Counted from the first letter of the stretch, positions 12,101-21,690 are shown. The stretch is 64,000 nt of DNA from Achatina immaculata (GCA_009760885.1 CM019715.1:22905642-22969641); one strand, 5' to 3'. Translations and numbers: made by a program. The notes: a model not told the origin generated them from the letters alone.

Positions 12101-15100
12101 GTGTCTATCTCATTCCATCTTTTGCTAGTGAGTCGTCAAGCCATAGAAAACACATGTCCTAACCATTGCCAGTGTCTGTCCCCAATAATTGCTGTCAGTG
12201 GCTTCATCTGCATTTCTGCTAATAGGTATTATTTCTTACAGTGTTTGGCCAAAATATTCTTCTAATCCTGCCCAAACATTTAGTCTGGAAAGAGTTCATG
12301 TTGTTTTCTACAGTTTCGGCGATTTTCCAGCAGTCGTTTTCTTAAAGTAGCACACACTTAAGACACTGCTCTTAAATATCTTGAATTTTGTTTTTATGCT
12401 CAGCTTGATGGATTTCCATATATTCTGCAACACAACCTAGAAGAAGATAAATGTGCTCTTGGAAATGACAACTGGTAAGAAAAGATCAAGAACAGAGAGG
12501 AATGGAGAAGCGTCTTGTCTGCTTGGAAAACTGCTGAATCAGCAGCTGCTCAAAGAAGAAGAAGATGATGATGATGAAGAACTCATGGTAACAAAAAACA
12601 TAATAACAAGCCAGTTTTTTTTTAATACAATGACTTCATCAAGGAAGTTGAGGAAGACAAAACAATATATCCTGATACTTCTTCCTATCCCAGGAAAGAA
12701 ATAACACATGAAAGATATAGGCGAAAGAAGTCTGTACTCCCTAAAATCATTCAGGTTACAAGAAAACCATCATCTTCCACAACATGATGCCAGGAAGTGA
12801 GAATACAGTGAATATATTTCTATGTGTAGACAAATACCTTGGAGCAGTAATAACTTCAGATGGGAAATGCAAAACAGAAATTAGGAACAGAACAGGCCAA
12901 GCAAAGACTGCATTTCAGAGAATGAGAAACATATTAGCTAACACATCTTTATCAATGAATGTTAGAAAACGAGTCCTAAAATGCTATATTGAACCTATCT
13001 TGTTATATGGAAGTGAATCATGGACAATAGGCAAGTCTGCACAAAAATCATTGGAAGCAGCAGAAATGTGGTTTATTAGAAGAATGTTGCGAATCCCCTG
13101 GACAGCAAAAATAACTAATGAAGAATGTATGAGAAAAAAACTTGATAGCTAGGAGTGAAATACATTGAGGAAACATAACATGACAAGCTACCCAGGCCTC
13201 TCACTTTGCCCTGGACCATTGTCAGAAACTCCCTGTGACACTAATGACATAAGCAGATTGAGAAGAAGATAAGGAGAAGATACACCCTGTCTATCTATAA
13301 CACAAAGTTTCCCCTCTTGACTATCTACACAAACGCTGAATTTCACTTTTTTCCAAACCTGCGGTGATCACGGATGAAAATATGGGACATGTTTTCAATA
13401 GAGAACATTTAGGTGTCCTGACCAAAGTAATTTTGCTGGGCCAAATCCTTCTGTCCCCATTCTAATGCATCTCTTTGAAAATGTTGTCCATTAACATGCA
13501 GTTCATACCAGTATTAACTTAACAATTTTATTTGTCATAAACAGCACACTGTCTTGTTACCTTATGTACAGTTTTGGAGAGATAAAAAACCTTGTCAAAA
13601 AGATAAGAGAGAGACAATGTACTTTCACAGGACATGCAATGAGAAGAGGGGGCATTGAAAATATTATAACAACAGGAAAAATAGAAGGAAGAAGATCAAG
13701 AGGAAGACCAAGAGAAATGATACTGGACAGTCTGACGGGATGGTGTGAGAGGAGATCACCAACTGAAATGGTGGCCTGCATGAAGGATCGGGTACTCTGG
13801 AGAAGCATAATAGCCAACGCCAGTCGGCACGGCACCTGATGATGATGATACAAGAGTGCACACAAATAAAGTCATTGTAAAAAAACTGAATAAAATAACT
13901 TAAATGTTAAAAAAAAATTGCTCTGTAAAAACTGTACATAAGGTAACAAGACAGTGTGCTGTTTATGACAAATAAAATTGTTAAGTTAATACTGGTATGA
14001 ACTGCATGTTAATGGACAACATTTTCAAAGAGATGCATTAGAATGGGGACAGAAGGATTTGGCCCAGCAAAATTACTTTGGTCAGGACACCTAAATGTTC
14101 TCTATTGAAAACATGTCCCATATTTTCATCCGTGATCACCGCAGGTTTGGAAAAAAGTGAAATTCAGCGTTTGTGTAGATAGTCAAGAGGGGAAACTTTG
14201 TGTTATAGATAGACAGGGTGTATCTTCTCCTTATCTTCTTCTCAATCTGCTTATGTCATTAGTGTCACAGGGAGTTTCTGACAATGGTCCAGGGCAAAGT
14301 GAGAGGCCTGGGTAGCTTGTCATGTTATGTTTCCTCAATGTATTTCACTCCTAGCTATCAAGTTTTTTTCATTAATCATCTTCACACCTTATATCCAAAT
14401 GTTTTCCAGTTATGTATGCATGCCACTGTTGTTCTGGATTCATGTGTATCAAATGCCTGAACTACTTAATTCTCCAATTTTCGACATAGTCCTTGACAGG
14501 TGTTTCTCAAAAGAAATAACAGGACAGACAGGGCACACCAACCTCTCAAGTTCAAAATAGGATATCACAAACTCTTTGGTTTCACATGCCTCTCACTCTG
14601 TCATGTCTCTATGTTCATTTTATGTTTAGGGAGGTCTAGGACGGGGTGGAGGGTAAGGCTGGGTTTGCATATTTGGAAGTAAACCAAGCACCTTTGCCCA
14701 GTGAATGAGCCTGTTATATCTGAACTTATAAAAGATTTACTGTATGACATTCTGCCATTCTCTTTACTTACCGAGTCTGATGTGTCTTCGTGAATTAGTA
14801 CTGTATACATAAATCATAATGTTAAAACTAGGGAAAAAAGTAGGAACAGCTTTATTACTCAACGACTACAAAGTTGTGACGTTTCGGCGTGAGCCTTAAT
14901 TATACAAACACATACAGGGCGAAGAATTAGAGAATGTATCATGTGCTTGATGGAAATTATACCAAAGATTATTAGTGATTTCACTGAAAACACAGTCTAA
15001 CAGATTCACCAGTTGTAAGATCTGCATCATGTAATCAACTAAACGATTGAGTTATTTGTTGATGTGCAAGTAAAGTCACGACAATACCGAAGTATTTTAT

Positions 15101-15233
15101 TCACCTTGCAGGCATTGTCACAGTACTTTCCAAGATGGTGTGCTGCTGTCCTAAAGACGGAGGACGTGATTTCTAACTCTGGAACAGTCAACTCTTCATA
15201 GCTTGGCAAGTATTCTTCATTCGTGTAAGGCAT
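2952..15233 (-). CDS. NDUFA8: NADH dehydrogenase 1 alpha subcomplex subunit 8 gene, three exons
   Basis: Accessory subunit of mitochondrial complex I, located on the intermembrane-space side. Joining 15233-15105, 5377-5202 and 3138-2952 gives 163 codons plus TAG, against 172 aa in the human protein. Four CX9C motifs are present: C38-C48, C58-C68, C80-C90 and C103-C113, the twin-CX9C arrangement used for Mia40/CHCHD4-dependent folding. Both introns are GT-AG, with phases 0 and 2. The start is the first ATG, giving MPYTNEEYLPSYEELTVPEL, which aligns with the family N-terminus. The C-terminus TDRPRP...PDPPDFHQKTE aligns with the family end. There is no frame break. Introns of 9.7 and 2.1 kb are full of repeats. 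Assignment by family knowledge is firm. Confidence 0.96.
3755..3925 (+). mobile_element. L2/CR1-like LINE 3' end fragment
   Basis: The sequence GATAAAGGGCAGATTGTCAG and GGGCCTGCATGCCCAATTC is the complement of the 3' ends at 26111 and 57763, so this is the same LINE lineage in plus orientation. Only the noncoding 3' terminus is present. It lies in NDUFA8 intron 2. Confidence 0.7.
4090..4668 (+). mobile_element. LINE-2 3' half
   Basis: C-terminal RT region: NLENMEFQ, ISTKTKLRLFNSNVISTLIY, CLRKILCIKW and MKRRWTYVGHLMRRN, then an Arg-rich block. The 3' terminus is TTTAACGCCATGGGAAGGATATAAG followed by a TAAGAT-type tail. It is the same lineage as 62820-64000. A stop after QAIK and other breaks make it inactive. 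It sits in NDUFA8 intron 2. Confidence 0.85.
4985..5100 (-). mobile_element. LINE-4 3' end fragment
   Basis: Reverse orientation copy of the LINE-4 terminus. A CTCTCTCTCT stretch (GA tail) is followed by the reverse complement of the HLWK...CALGT coding tail. Confidence 0.75.
5202..5377 (-). CDS. NDUFA8: NDUFA8 exon 2
   Basis: Begins EFMLCRSEEHDPRKCLNEGK after acceptor TTTGCAG and ends ...SSMELK plus two bases before donor GTGAGT (phase 2). It contains CX9C motifs two and three and completes motif one. The EFMLCR and PRKCL blocks match the family closely. Confidence 0.96.
5578..6010 (-). mobile_element. LINE-3 (RTE-like) 3' end
   Basis: Reverse complement encodes [32 protein letters not shown](T)VLEG and GRPRR-W-QDIVDD, and ends GKGHANE. 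The tail is a TGAATGAAT microsatellite, seen here as ATTCATTC at the left end. Other copies are at 9524, 22600, 26346, 28166, 41355, 46178, 48594 and 54235. The overlapping plus-strand open frames are shadows. Confidence 0.85.
6035..6605 (+). repeat. Dispersed repeat family Y, copy 1
   Basis: About 570 bp alignable with 9262-10140. Landmarks are AACTGTGTTAAGAACACACTT, GAGACAGGGAACATAGATCT, CCAATGAATCCAGGACGTGAC and GGTACCACGCAT. No open frame is shared. This copy has the uninterrupted site AACAATGGCTACCAGAATG that carries a LINE insertion in copy 2. Confidence 0.75.
7045..7525 (+). repeat. 37-bp minisatellite
   Basis: About nine regular units of CTGTTTAAATCTATCCTACT + TCCTAG + A8-11 + TG, followed by four or five diverged units out to about 7525. 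Length variation between units is almost all in the A run. Confidence 0.9.
7545..7770 (+). repeat. Dispersed repeat family Z, copy 1
   Basis: Shares with 19150-19325 the segments TCCTACGAAGACCTGCTGACAG-like, GCAG-ATTC-TGGAG-CAACCC and AAACTGAATTCAGAAGAA. It looks like the 3' part of an unclassified element. Confidence 0.5.
8285..8985 (-). mobile_element. LINE-2 3' part
   Basis: Reverse complement carries the RT C-terminal blocks seen at 62820-64000, with the 3' terminus TGTTACATAGGGCTCGCAT-complement at the left end. It includes the NKTKIMK region near 8890-8920. Multiple stops and shifts break it. The plus-strand open frames here are shadows. Confidence 0.8.
8988..9270 (-). mobile_element. 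LINE-2 3' end, second copy
   Basis: A second LINE-2 terminus (AACATCACACAGGGCTCGCA) lies directly right of the previous copy in the same orientation, so the two elements are independent insertions or a tandem duplication. It ends near the start of repeat Y. Confidence 0.75.
9262..10140 (+). repeat. Dispersed repeat family Y, copy 2, interrupted
   Basis: Second Y copy, split by the LINE-3 fragment at 9524-9813. Left half is 9262-9523 and right half about 9814-10140. It ends with GGTACCACGCATCATCACC, as in copy 1. It differs from copy 1 by small indels throughout. Confidence 0.75.
9524..9813 (-). mobile_element. LINE-3 fragment inserted in repeat Y
   Basis: A 290-bp 3' end of LINE-3 with the ATTCATTCATTC tail at the left. 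It is bounded by an 8-bp target-site duplication, CAATGGCT (9516-9523 and 9814-9821). Copy 1 of repeat Y has the site only once. Confidence 0.85.
10150..10355 (-). mobile_element. LINE-2 internal fragment
   Basis: Reverse complement encodes [32 protein letters not shown] and CLRKI, the LINE-2 RT C-terminal region. Both ends are missing. Confidence 0.8.
10362..11359 (+). mobile_element. Composite non-coding element X, plus copy
   Basis: About 1 kb with no coding potential, made of ordered modules. Two C modules are at 10374-10500 and 10630-10755 (AGATTCTTCAG...CAATGAAGAAAA...GG-AAAGG). Each is followed by a B module at 10535-10617 and 10805-10890 (CTCTAGA...CC-ATACTGG...CTAAA-CGGCT-AACCCAGGGG). 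Then come three A modules near 10960-11150 (GAGGTTTTCTGGTGAGAAAG and ACCACCTCTCACCC). It ends with GTGGTAGAAGTGAACGAAG plus a GAAGAAGA tail. The same module order appears inverted at 36378-37865. Confidence 0.7.
11478..11905 (+). mobile_element. LINE-7, RT C-terminal relic
   Basis: Across frame breaks the reading is RPVILYGSET, then FEKRILRRIYG, then NNRLRWLEHLERM. This is the YG-E plus RRI plus W-GH arrangement of LINE thumb and C-terminal regions. It is distinct in sequence from the other LINE lineages in the window. Confidence 0.6.
11910..12430 (-). mobile_element. LINE-4 3' part
   Basis: Reverse complement of the EERRW...WTP-GN...RRTTERMLS...LWKTLAEASCSLGT tail, with CTCTCTCCCTCTCTTTCTCT (GA tail) at the left. 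It extends upstream into the FQTKCLRRI region. Several frame breaks. Confidence 0.8.
12829..13850 (+). mobile_element. LINE-1 copy split by an inverted duplication
   Basis: The left part (12829-13133) encodes [42 protein letters not shown] and ITNEECMRK. The right part (13586-13850) resumes at LVKKIRERQC and ends SRHGT, stop, TGATGATGATGA. The 442 bp between them are one arm of the inverted repeat described next. 5'-truncated and inactive. Confidence 0.85.
13134..13575. repeat. Inverted duplication, left arm
   Basis: Near-perfect reverse complement of 13927-14369; only about one base of length difference is apparent. It has no coding content. It interrupts a LINE-1 copy between the EECMRK and KKIRERQ codons. 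Confidence 0.9.
13927..14369. repeat. Inverted duplication, right arm
   Basis: Reverse complement of 13134-13575, with a spacer of about 350 bp that holds the LINE-1 3' end. The low divergence means recent origin, gene conversion or an assembly foldback. Confidence 0.9.
14820..14965 (-). repeat. Repeat U terminus (CGAAACGTCAC motif)
   Basis: On the minus strand it reads ATTAAGGCTCACGCCGAAAC, GTCACAAC and TAATAAAGCTGTTCCTAC. The same roughly 90-bp block, preceded by TGTTTTTGTATGA-like sequence, recurs at 21905, 24505, 47470 and both ends of 54045-55300. Confidence 0.6.
15105..15233 (-). CDS. NDUFA8: NDUFA8 exon 1 (coding part)
   Basis: 43 codons from the ATG, ending ...YCDNACK, then donor GTGAAT (phase 0). 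It holds the first Cys of the first CX9C motif; the partner Cys lies in exon 2, so that disulfide pair is split by the 9.7-kb intron. Residues 14-43 (ELTVPELEITSSVF...AAHHLGKYCD) are the family's conserved N-terminal block. Confidence 0.95.
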
Positions 15234-15419
15234 TTCAGATATCTTCGTCTGCTCGGATGCTTGGTGACCTTCGAGTATCCGGAAGTTGAAACAAGTAAAC
15301 AGAGTTGTCTTTCTTCTTTAATATGTCTTCCCCCTTCATCCTATTCTCCTCTTTCTTCAACATGTCTTTCCCCCTTCATACTCCATCCTCTTCTCCTCCT
15401 TCTTCAACAATCTTACTGG

Positions 15420-15720
15420 ATATGCGAGCTGGTGTTCTTTGCAGCCGATGCGATGAGACTGTTGAGACACAACATGTCGGCGTAGGAACTGGTTATTGCA
15501 CCTATTTTTTCAGTCCATGAGTGGAGCGAAAAAAAAAGGCGTGTGCTATGCCTCTTCAGCGGATTCCACCCCATGTGGACTATGACAATCCCTGTCCCAC
15601 TAGTCAGGCTAGCCCTGCTACAAGGGCTATCAACGGGGAGATGGGACAGGGACTAGGTCAACTATGGTTCGCCAACCCTGGTGCTAGCATGTTAGCTACG
15701 AGTTACTGATTGCCAGCCAA
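15420..15720 (+). repeat. Dispersed repeat family W, copy
   Basis: About 300 bp. Landmarks are GAGCTGGTGTTCTTTGCAGC, CGATG-GATG, CTATTTTTTCAGTCC-GAG, GCGGATTCCACC-C-TGG, GACTATG and GGGACTAGGTCAACTATGG-like. Other copies are at 23185, 51899 and 62510 (minus), with fragments at 22655 and 29990. No open frame is conserved. Confidence 0.7.
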
Positions 15721-15734
15721 ATCGGGCAGTTTCT

Positions 15735-15875
15735 CTGGTAACCATTTTTAGAGTTTGGGTCAACCCCGGGGTCATTTTTTTTTTGTTGTGTATCAGGAAA
15801 AAATCCCACTTTTAGGAATGAATCCGGTAGCACCGGATTAGTAAACTGAGCGCCTAACCACTCATTCACTCATAG
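15735..15875 (-). mobile_element. tRNA-derived SINE, partial
   Basis: Reverse complement contains the TTAGGCGCTCAGTTTACTAA head and the GTTGACCCAAACTC centre. The 3' tail is missing. Confidence 0.7.
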
Positions 15876-15944
15876 GACATGCAATTTAAAATAATGTGAT
15901 GCCTGTTGTTTAATTCTGGGGAAGAGCAATGCCACCAATCTTCT

Positions 15945-16030
15945 GGCAGTTTTATCTTATATCCTTCCCGTGCCGTTTAACGTCACACAGGGCTCGCAGG
16001 GTAGTTCACCAGTTTTACAACACTTTTATT
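15945..16030 (-). mobile_element. LINE-2 3' terminus
   Basis: TCTTATATCCTTCCCGTGCC and GTTTAACGTCACACAGGGCT are the complement of the LINE-2 end, with the TAAGAT tail at the left. Only about 85 bp. Confidence 0.75.
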
Positions 16031-16854
16031 TTCGCCCTCTTCGTCTCCAACATGTAGAATCTGGCACCTTAAAGTAGAAGAATGCTAATGTTTAAACATT
16101 TGTCTCCACGAAACATCGCACTCACTCATGAATGTCAACCAGAGCACAAAAAAAGCATATAAAAAATGCATATGGTTAACTAATCCAGCAAGTGAGAGTG
16201 AGAGCTGGAATTCTGTGTATAACTAGTCCAGTAACCTCAACTCACGAAGATCAAGATGAAAATCTACCCTGTTATTCACATGCGTAACGTGATCACTACG
16301 ATACGATACAGCCTAAGTAAAGCCCCATCAACACACTGTACACACCAACAGTACAGACAGAAAGACCACCAAAATCCTGTTATAAATGATGATGATGTTG
16401 TTAAAGGGAAAAAATTTATTCATTTAAACAATTGTTAATCTCTTGACATTCAGAAAATAATTACAATTAACCCCATAGTCTCTTAATCTCTCCACACACA
16501 ACAGAAAACAATCATTATTAATCTCATACAGTCTCTTCCATATCATAGAAAACAGTCATATACAATCTAATTTTAACCCTTTCCTATAATTTCGAAAATA
16601 TGGAGAATTTGTTAAATTTTCATCATTTTTCTCTTCTGTCATCTTTCTTGTATTCTCAATCATACTTAAAATTTATTGAACAATAACAGCATTAAAGAAA
16701 AAAATTCAACCAAGTGTCTCTGAAAACTCTGACTGAAGATCTGACACAATAACTGGTGTTCAGAAAGTTAGAAAAGAATAAGGTATGGAATAAACAATAG
16801 AACAATCCTGTAGAAGTTACTCTATCCTGCAGCTTTTCTGGTACCACCACACTA
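16031..16854. other. Intergenic, AT-rich, nothing identified
   Basis: No open frame with a recognisable motif and no repeat shared with the rest of the window was seen. Confidence 0.4.
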
Positions 16855-16990
16855 AGAAGGCCCTGGTGTCCACCCAGCCTCTAAAAATGGGTACCAGAGA
16901 AATAAGGGAAGGTAAATATGTCCAGGCATGATACTGACCATATCATACTTTTGTGTGTCAAAGATCGCTGCAAGTCTACATACACAGAAC
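16855..16990 (+). mobile_element. SINE fragment, tail type A
   Basis: Holds the SINE centre CACCCAGCCTCTAAAAATGG + GTACCAGAGAAAT, followed by the GGGAAGGTAAA...GGCATGATACTGACCA tail. The tRNA head is absent. Confidence 0.65.
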
Positions 16991-17587
16991 CATGGAAATG
17001 AGGTTTTAGCAGCCAACAACAGGGAAGTGTGAGTATAAGAGTGTGTATGACCCCACCTGATGAACTACTGTCAACCACTCCTATAAGCAGTTGATGTTTT
17101 CGAACTGACCTGTCTGCCAAAGAAATCTGTGATATCAGGATACCAACATTTTCTTTCTTAAAGTAAGCTTTGCTTTAGTAAAGTTTAGATTACCAAAGCC
17201 TAGCTTACAAAAGACTTTCTTGAGACAGAATAGGGAAGGATTAGTCTGTTTGCTCAAATACTGACACCAATCTCTCTTACAAACGTGGCAGTTTCGCCTC
17301 TGGTTTTCACTGTCACCACAGAGCTCCCATTAAGGGGCTGGGGTCTGGCCAGGTCCTATGTCTAGCTTACAACTCTGAAAGATATGAGGTGGTGTCTTCT
17401 GCTCTTTGTCGCAGACTCATAAGTCTGTTGAGCCAATTTTAAGCTTCTAGTATAGATGGTGCACTGCATGTATTTGAAAATATATATGTAATCAGAACAA
17501 TAGACATTTAATACTTGTTTTTTCAAAAATGGTGGTTTCAAAATGTCTGAATTTATAAGTAGCAACTGTATCCTTAGTATTAATATT

Positions 17588-17850
17588 ACGTGTGCTGCGG
17601 TGAAGTAGCGGTTAGCGTACTTGCCGGTATGATGCCTGGTTTAATTTCACACTCAGTTGAAAGTTTCTCCACTGACCAGCATTGGGGTCAACCCAGGATT
17701 TAAAAACTGGGTACCTGGGGTTTCCCCAGGAAAACAAAGACAGCGAGGACAGTTGCTGGCATAAAACGCTGTAGTGGCCTAGATATGTGACACCCACCAT
17801 TTCATACCCCTACGGCATGCAAATGCTTTGGGACATACAATTTTTTAAAT
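17588..17850 (+). mobile_element. tRNA-derived SINE, tail type B
   Basis: Head GCTGCGGTGAAGTAGCGGTTAGCG (A-box-like), centre GGGGTCAACCCAGGATTTAA, AACTGGGTACC, then ACAAAGACAGCGAGGACAG and CCCCTACGGCATGCAAATGC, the tail also seen in the 41454 copy. Confidence 0.8.
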
Positions 17851-18204
17851 TATATTAGGAAATTTCTATCGCAGTCCAGGGATGTATAATAAATAAATAT
17901 TTGTTTTAAAATTAGCATCAAATATTAACAATTATGGCAATAATTTGTTTATATATTTTAGTAAGCACCACAGATTTGCAAATCTATTTGCATTTGAATA
18001 ATCAGAAAATTCATAGTTACAACCCGGCATCTGATACATATCTCTAATACAATCTACACAGTACTTCAGAAGTCACTATTCTCTATGCAGATCCTTGGAT
18101 GGAATGCACCCGCATTACCTGCGCACACTTAATGATACACTGAATATAAACAATAGTTACCTCCAGCACATGGATCACAAGTTATCCTCACAGTATTATC
18201 AAGT

Positions 18205-18500
18205 GGTAGGTGCTGTGGTGGCATACTGGTCAGTGAACTCGCCAGCTGATCAGAAATTACCTGGTTCTAATTTGCACCTGGGTGAATTTTTTTTTTTTTT
18301 AGACTGACCAGCACCAGGGTCTACCCAGCCTCCAAAAAAAAAAAAAAAATGGGTACTTTGGGCCTTCCTAGGAAAACAAAAGGCAGAGAGTACAGGTGCT
18401 GGCATCCCTACCTTCAAGCACTGTAGTGGCCCAGAAGTGTGAAGGCATTAACATTTCACACCCATATGGTGTGAAAATACAACGGGACATGCAGATTATC
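18205..18500 (+). mobile_element. tRNA-derived SINE, tail type B
   Basis: Head GTGCTGTGGTGGCATACTGG and GTCAGTGAACTCGCC, T-rich linker, centre GGGTCTACCCAGCCTCCAAA + A run + TGGGTACTT, tail GGCAGAGAGTACAGG...CACCCATATGGTGTGAAAAT. More diverged than the 41454 copy. Confidence 0.75.
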
Positions 18501-19149
18501 AAGTGGTCCATTGGCTCATTATCCATTTGGTATCAAGTGTATCTACTGGACAAAAACAATTATGGGTCTGTGGCATTACAATATTACACAAAATATGCTG
18601 ATCTGCAATTTGTATGTAGTTGGGGAAGTTATTCTTGGATGTAAACAAGTTTCCAACCACTGACCTGTATGAGCCCTTAACACTGACCTCCTTGTCAAGG
18701 AAACTATGAGCGTTAACACCATACCACCATTATACATATGCCACAACCCGCCTCTCTTTACCTTCATATGTCCCCTACAGCCTTTTTTCTTACTATTTTT
18801 TTTTCTGAGTTCTCAGTTACATCCTGCATGTGATGTAGTATGGCCGCAGTAATTCTACTGATGCTAAGTAGATCTGTATGCTGTAACATGTGAGGACAAG
18901 ATCATAAATTAGCTGCCTGTCTGATTTCACACCATTAAATATATGGTTACACTGGTGCTGAAGGCAGGTCATAGTGAGAACACCTCAACCTAAGGGTTGT
19001 GGATATGAGATCTCTTGCTGGTGCCCTGCAGTCAAACCAACTGCATCTTCAGGCTATCAACTGGATATTGCAGACTAAACGCCAATCTCCACAAGATAAA
19101 TGCTGCACCAACACCCCAATGCATGTGCCACGACAGCACCCCCCCACCC

Positions 19150-19325
19150 CCTGAACACATACTACAGAGACCTCATAACCCAGGTATATTCCCCAAGAGA
19201 AAGGTCTGGGGGAGAAACTCTGAGGCTCCTACAAGGACCTCCTGCTGACAGCAGGATTCGTGGAGGCAACCCTGCTCTGTTTAGAAAGCTGAGCATATGA
19301 AACTGAATGCAGAAGAAGAAACCAA
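19150..19325 (+). repeat. Dispersed repeat family Z, copy 2
   Basis: Matches 7545-7770: CTCCTACAAGGACCTCCTGC, TGACAGCAGGATTCGTGGAG, CAACCCTGCTCTGTTTAGAAA, AAACTGAATGCAGAAGAAG. Confidence 0.5.
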
Positions 19326-20722
19326 CTGCAAAAATATGATTAAGACACACTGACAAACAGCCTGTAGGTGAAGAACACTTGACTCCACCAAAATGTGGCT
19401 GTCAGTGAAAGAAAGGCAAAATAAGAGATCACGCAAAAGTAAGGCCCATGAAAAAAAAAAAAAAAGCAAGGAAGTCTACAATGGTTTCAAGTGAAAAAAA
19501 AAACAACCTGCACTGTGGGTTTATGGAAAAAGTCTGGAAAGAGTTTAAGCATTGAAAAAAAAAATGTAGGGATAAAAGACTGGTGTGTAATTTCAAATAC
19601 TTAAACTTGTACTGATTTAACACTTAACATTTCTGACAACACAAAAACTAAGAGACATGGGACTTGTATTTTCTTATTTCTTCATCTTTAAAAGATAGAA
19701 GATAATTCGTTCTGTGTATAAATATTTTGTAACTAATTATTTATCATAAATGCAGACTTCTGAGCCGTCCTGATGAATAAAGCACCCACCATCTTACCAC
19801 AATATTGCAAATATTTGAAATATATTATTTAAAAACACTGTAATGGAATTAACAGTTAATGGCATCATTACAATAATTTATAAAATTACAAAATGACTGA
19901 AAATAATAGCAATGAAAATACAAAGTTTCTGTCTGTGATCATGGTTCCCAGTCTGTGATCTGCAGAATACGCGTGGTTCTCACAGCATTACCAGGTGGTA
20001 CAGAGCTGCATTATCATTATGACATTAAATACTGTCTCTTAAATAAAAAACAATAAAGAGTTCAAGGTATCGCAATATTATACATAAGACGGTCCACAAC
20101 TTATTATGTCATTGGAAAAGTGGCCCTTGGATATATGAAGGTTGGGAACCCACTGACCTATAAAACCAGTCCTAGCAGCCAAAGTTTTTAAAAAAAAATA
20201 AATAAAACGGTTCTGGTTTAATTTCGAAAACCACACCACATTTCTGACACAGTCAAATTCTTTCAAACTCGCAGACAGATCAAATGTTCTAACGTTGCAA
20301 TGGAAGAAAAACTAAAGGCTCCTCAGACCATGAACTCTCAATTTTTCGGCAACTCAAACACACACAGAACTCACCAGCCACAGGTTGCAAAAATGTATCA
20401 CATTAAATTAAAAACTTACATTATTTAAGTTAAATTTAAAAAAAAATTTTTTTTTACCTTAACTTCACAGCAAAACAATCTGAAGATAAATTATTTATAC
20501 TTTATCATTCGGGTCAGAAGATGATGATTGAATGAAAGACAATGTGACAACAATCAATACATTTCCAGGAGATTCTGTATGTACACCCTGATCAATATGT
20601 CATAATAATGCCAATATTATAGTTTTTACATATACATACATGTATCACTTTAAATATTTTTACAAATGAAAGGTTTCATTTTGAAAAATATGTTACGTGC
20701 ACAAAATGATAGCACCATGTAC
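19326..20722. other. Intergenic, A/T-rich, nothing identified
   Basis: Numerous A runs; no recognised coding or repeat feature. Near 19935-20010, TGTGATC and GTGGTTCTCA-like words recall hAT ends, but no pair of inverted ends was found. Confidence 0.4.
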
Positions 20723-21504
20723 TCAGAAAAGATTATGGCTGGATGTCAGGTTATGACTGGGCAATGGAATGTGGGACTCTTTACTACAGTGTGCTGGAGG
20801 CACCATTAACTTTCCTGGTGCTTTTTCATGCTTGCTGGCACTGGTTGAGGATGTGGTGTGGCCAACTGAAACAGTTCTACCAGCAAAGTTAACAGCCACT
20901 TTTGGTGAGGCAATAACTGGAAGATCTGCTGATGCCGGAAGAGTTTGTCCTTTAACACAGGCTGTCAGCGATGCTTTCAAGACTGGATTTGCCTCTGAGG
21001 AACCAGCAACTGCTACCTCATTCTGTGGTGATGAAACAGATGATGTAGACATCTTCTTCTCAGCTGAACCAAAACTAGTGACTGCAGCTGGTTTGGATTC
21101 ATAGCTCTTACATGATAATGATGGCAGCAAAGATGACATTACTGATGCTCCTAGCATAGATAAATCAACACCACCACTATCCCTGGATGCTGATACTGCC
21201 TTTAAGGTTGACTCCCTACAAGAATCAAAATTGATTCCAATTCAGAATTCCCCGTCAAAGACCCCATGTATGCTGCCTTCTTCTTACTCCCATCAAGGCT
21301 GAAACCCCCATGGACTGTCTAATTTTGTCTTGGCAATCTTCTGTGCTTGCATCACTATCTTAGCTGTCTCCACAATGCCCTCACAGCTGCCAGGGACAAC
21401 AGATCTGGATGACTCTCTAGATAAACTACAAACTTTCCTCTGCATGACTGGGTATGGCAGAGAGCCATTACACTTCTGGCCAGGAATCTCTGTCACTGGG
21501 GATT
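20723..21504 (-). pseudogene. Unrecognised Ser/Ala-rich coding-like exon, frame-broken
   Basis: A good acceptor (CTGTTTTCTTTTCCAG) precedes 21504. The first frame reads ESPVTEIPGQKCNGSL... to SCEGIVETAKIVMQAQKIAK and stops at 21293. Shifting one base continues SLDGSKKKAAYMGSL, and a second shift near 21235 opens a 175-codon stretch rich in Ser, Ala and Val that ends ...SHNLTSSHNLF and stop at 20723. This codon character over three successive frames suggests a real coding exon damaged by two indels, or sequencing errors. I do not recognise the protein. It could be a terminal exon downstream of the PEX19 exons on the same strand (the phases would fit), but it is unlike any part of PEX19. Confidence 0.45.
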
Positions 21505-21574
21505 CTGGAAAAGAAAACAGCTTGTTATTTCACTGGAAGACAAAGTTTTAAAAAATCAGACATGCCACAGTAAT

Positions 21575-21690
21575 TAAAAAGAAAAAATCCCCATCTCAAT
21601 GCCATTAAGGCATATTGGAGATATAGTGTCAGGCCTGTATGTCCGAGATCATTGGCACATGAAAGACCAATGATCGTATGTGTTTGTAAA
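21575..21690 (-). mobile_element. SINE tail fragment, type A
   Basis: Complement of the type A tail: CAATGCCATTAAGGCATATT, GGAGATATAGTGTCAGGCCT and TTGGCACATGAAAG. Head and centre absent. Confidence 0.7.

Larger units (their letters stand above)
5378..15104 (-). other. NDUFA8 intron 1, repeat-packed
   Basis: 9.7-kb intron with GT-AG ends. It holds LINE-1, -2, -3, -4 and -7 pieces, two copies of repeat Y, one copy of composite element X, a 37-bp minisatellite, an AT-rich block near 11365-11475 and a 440-bp inverted duplication. The remaining stretches (about 6606-7044, 7770-8284, 12431-12828, 14370-14819) show nothing I can name. Confidence 0.8.

Noticed and set aside
20769..21104. 111-codon plus-strand ORF
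   Set aside because: Antisense of the Ser/Ala-rich minus-strand frame. The minus strand has the better codon character and an upstream splice acceptor.
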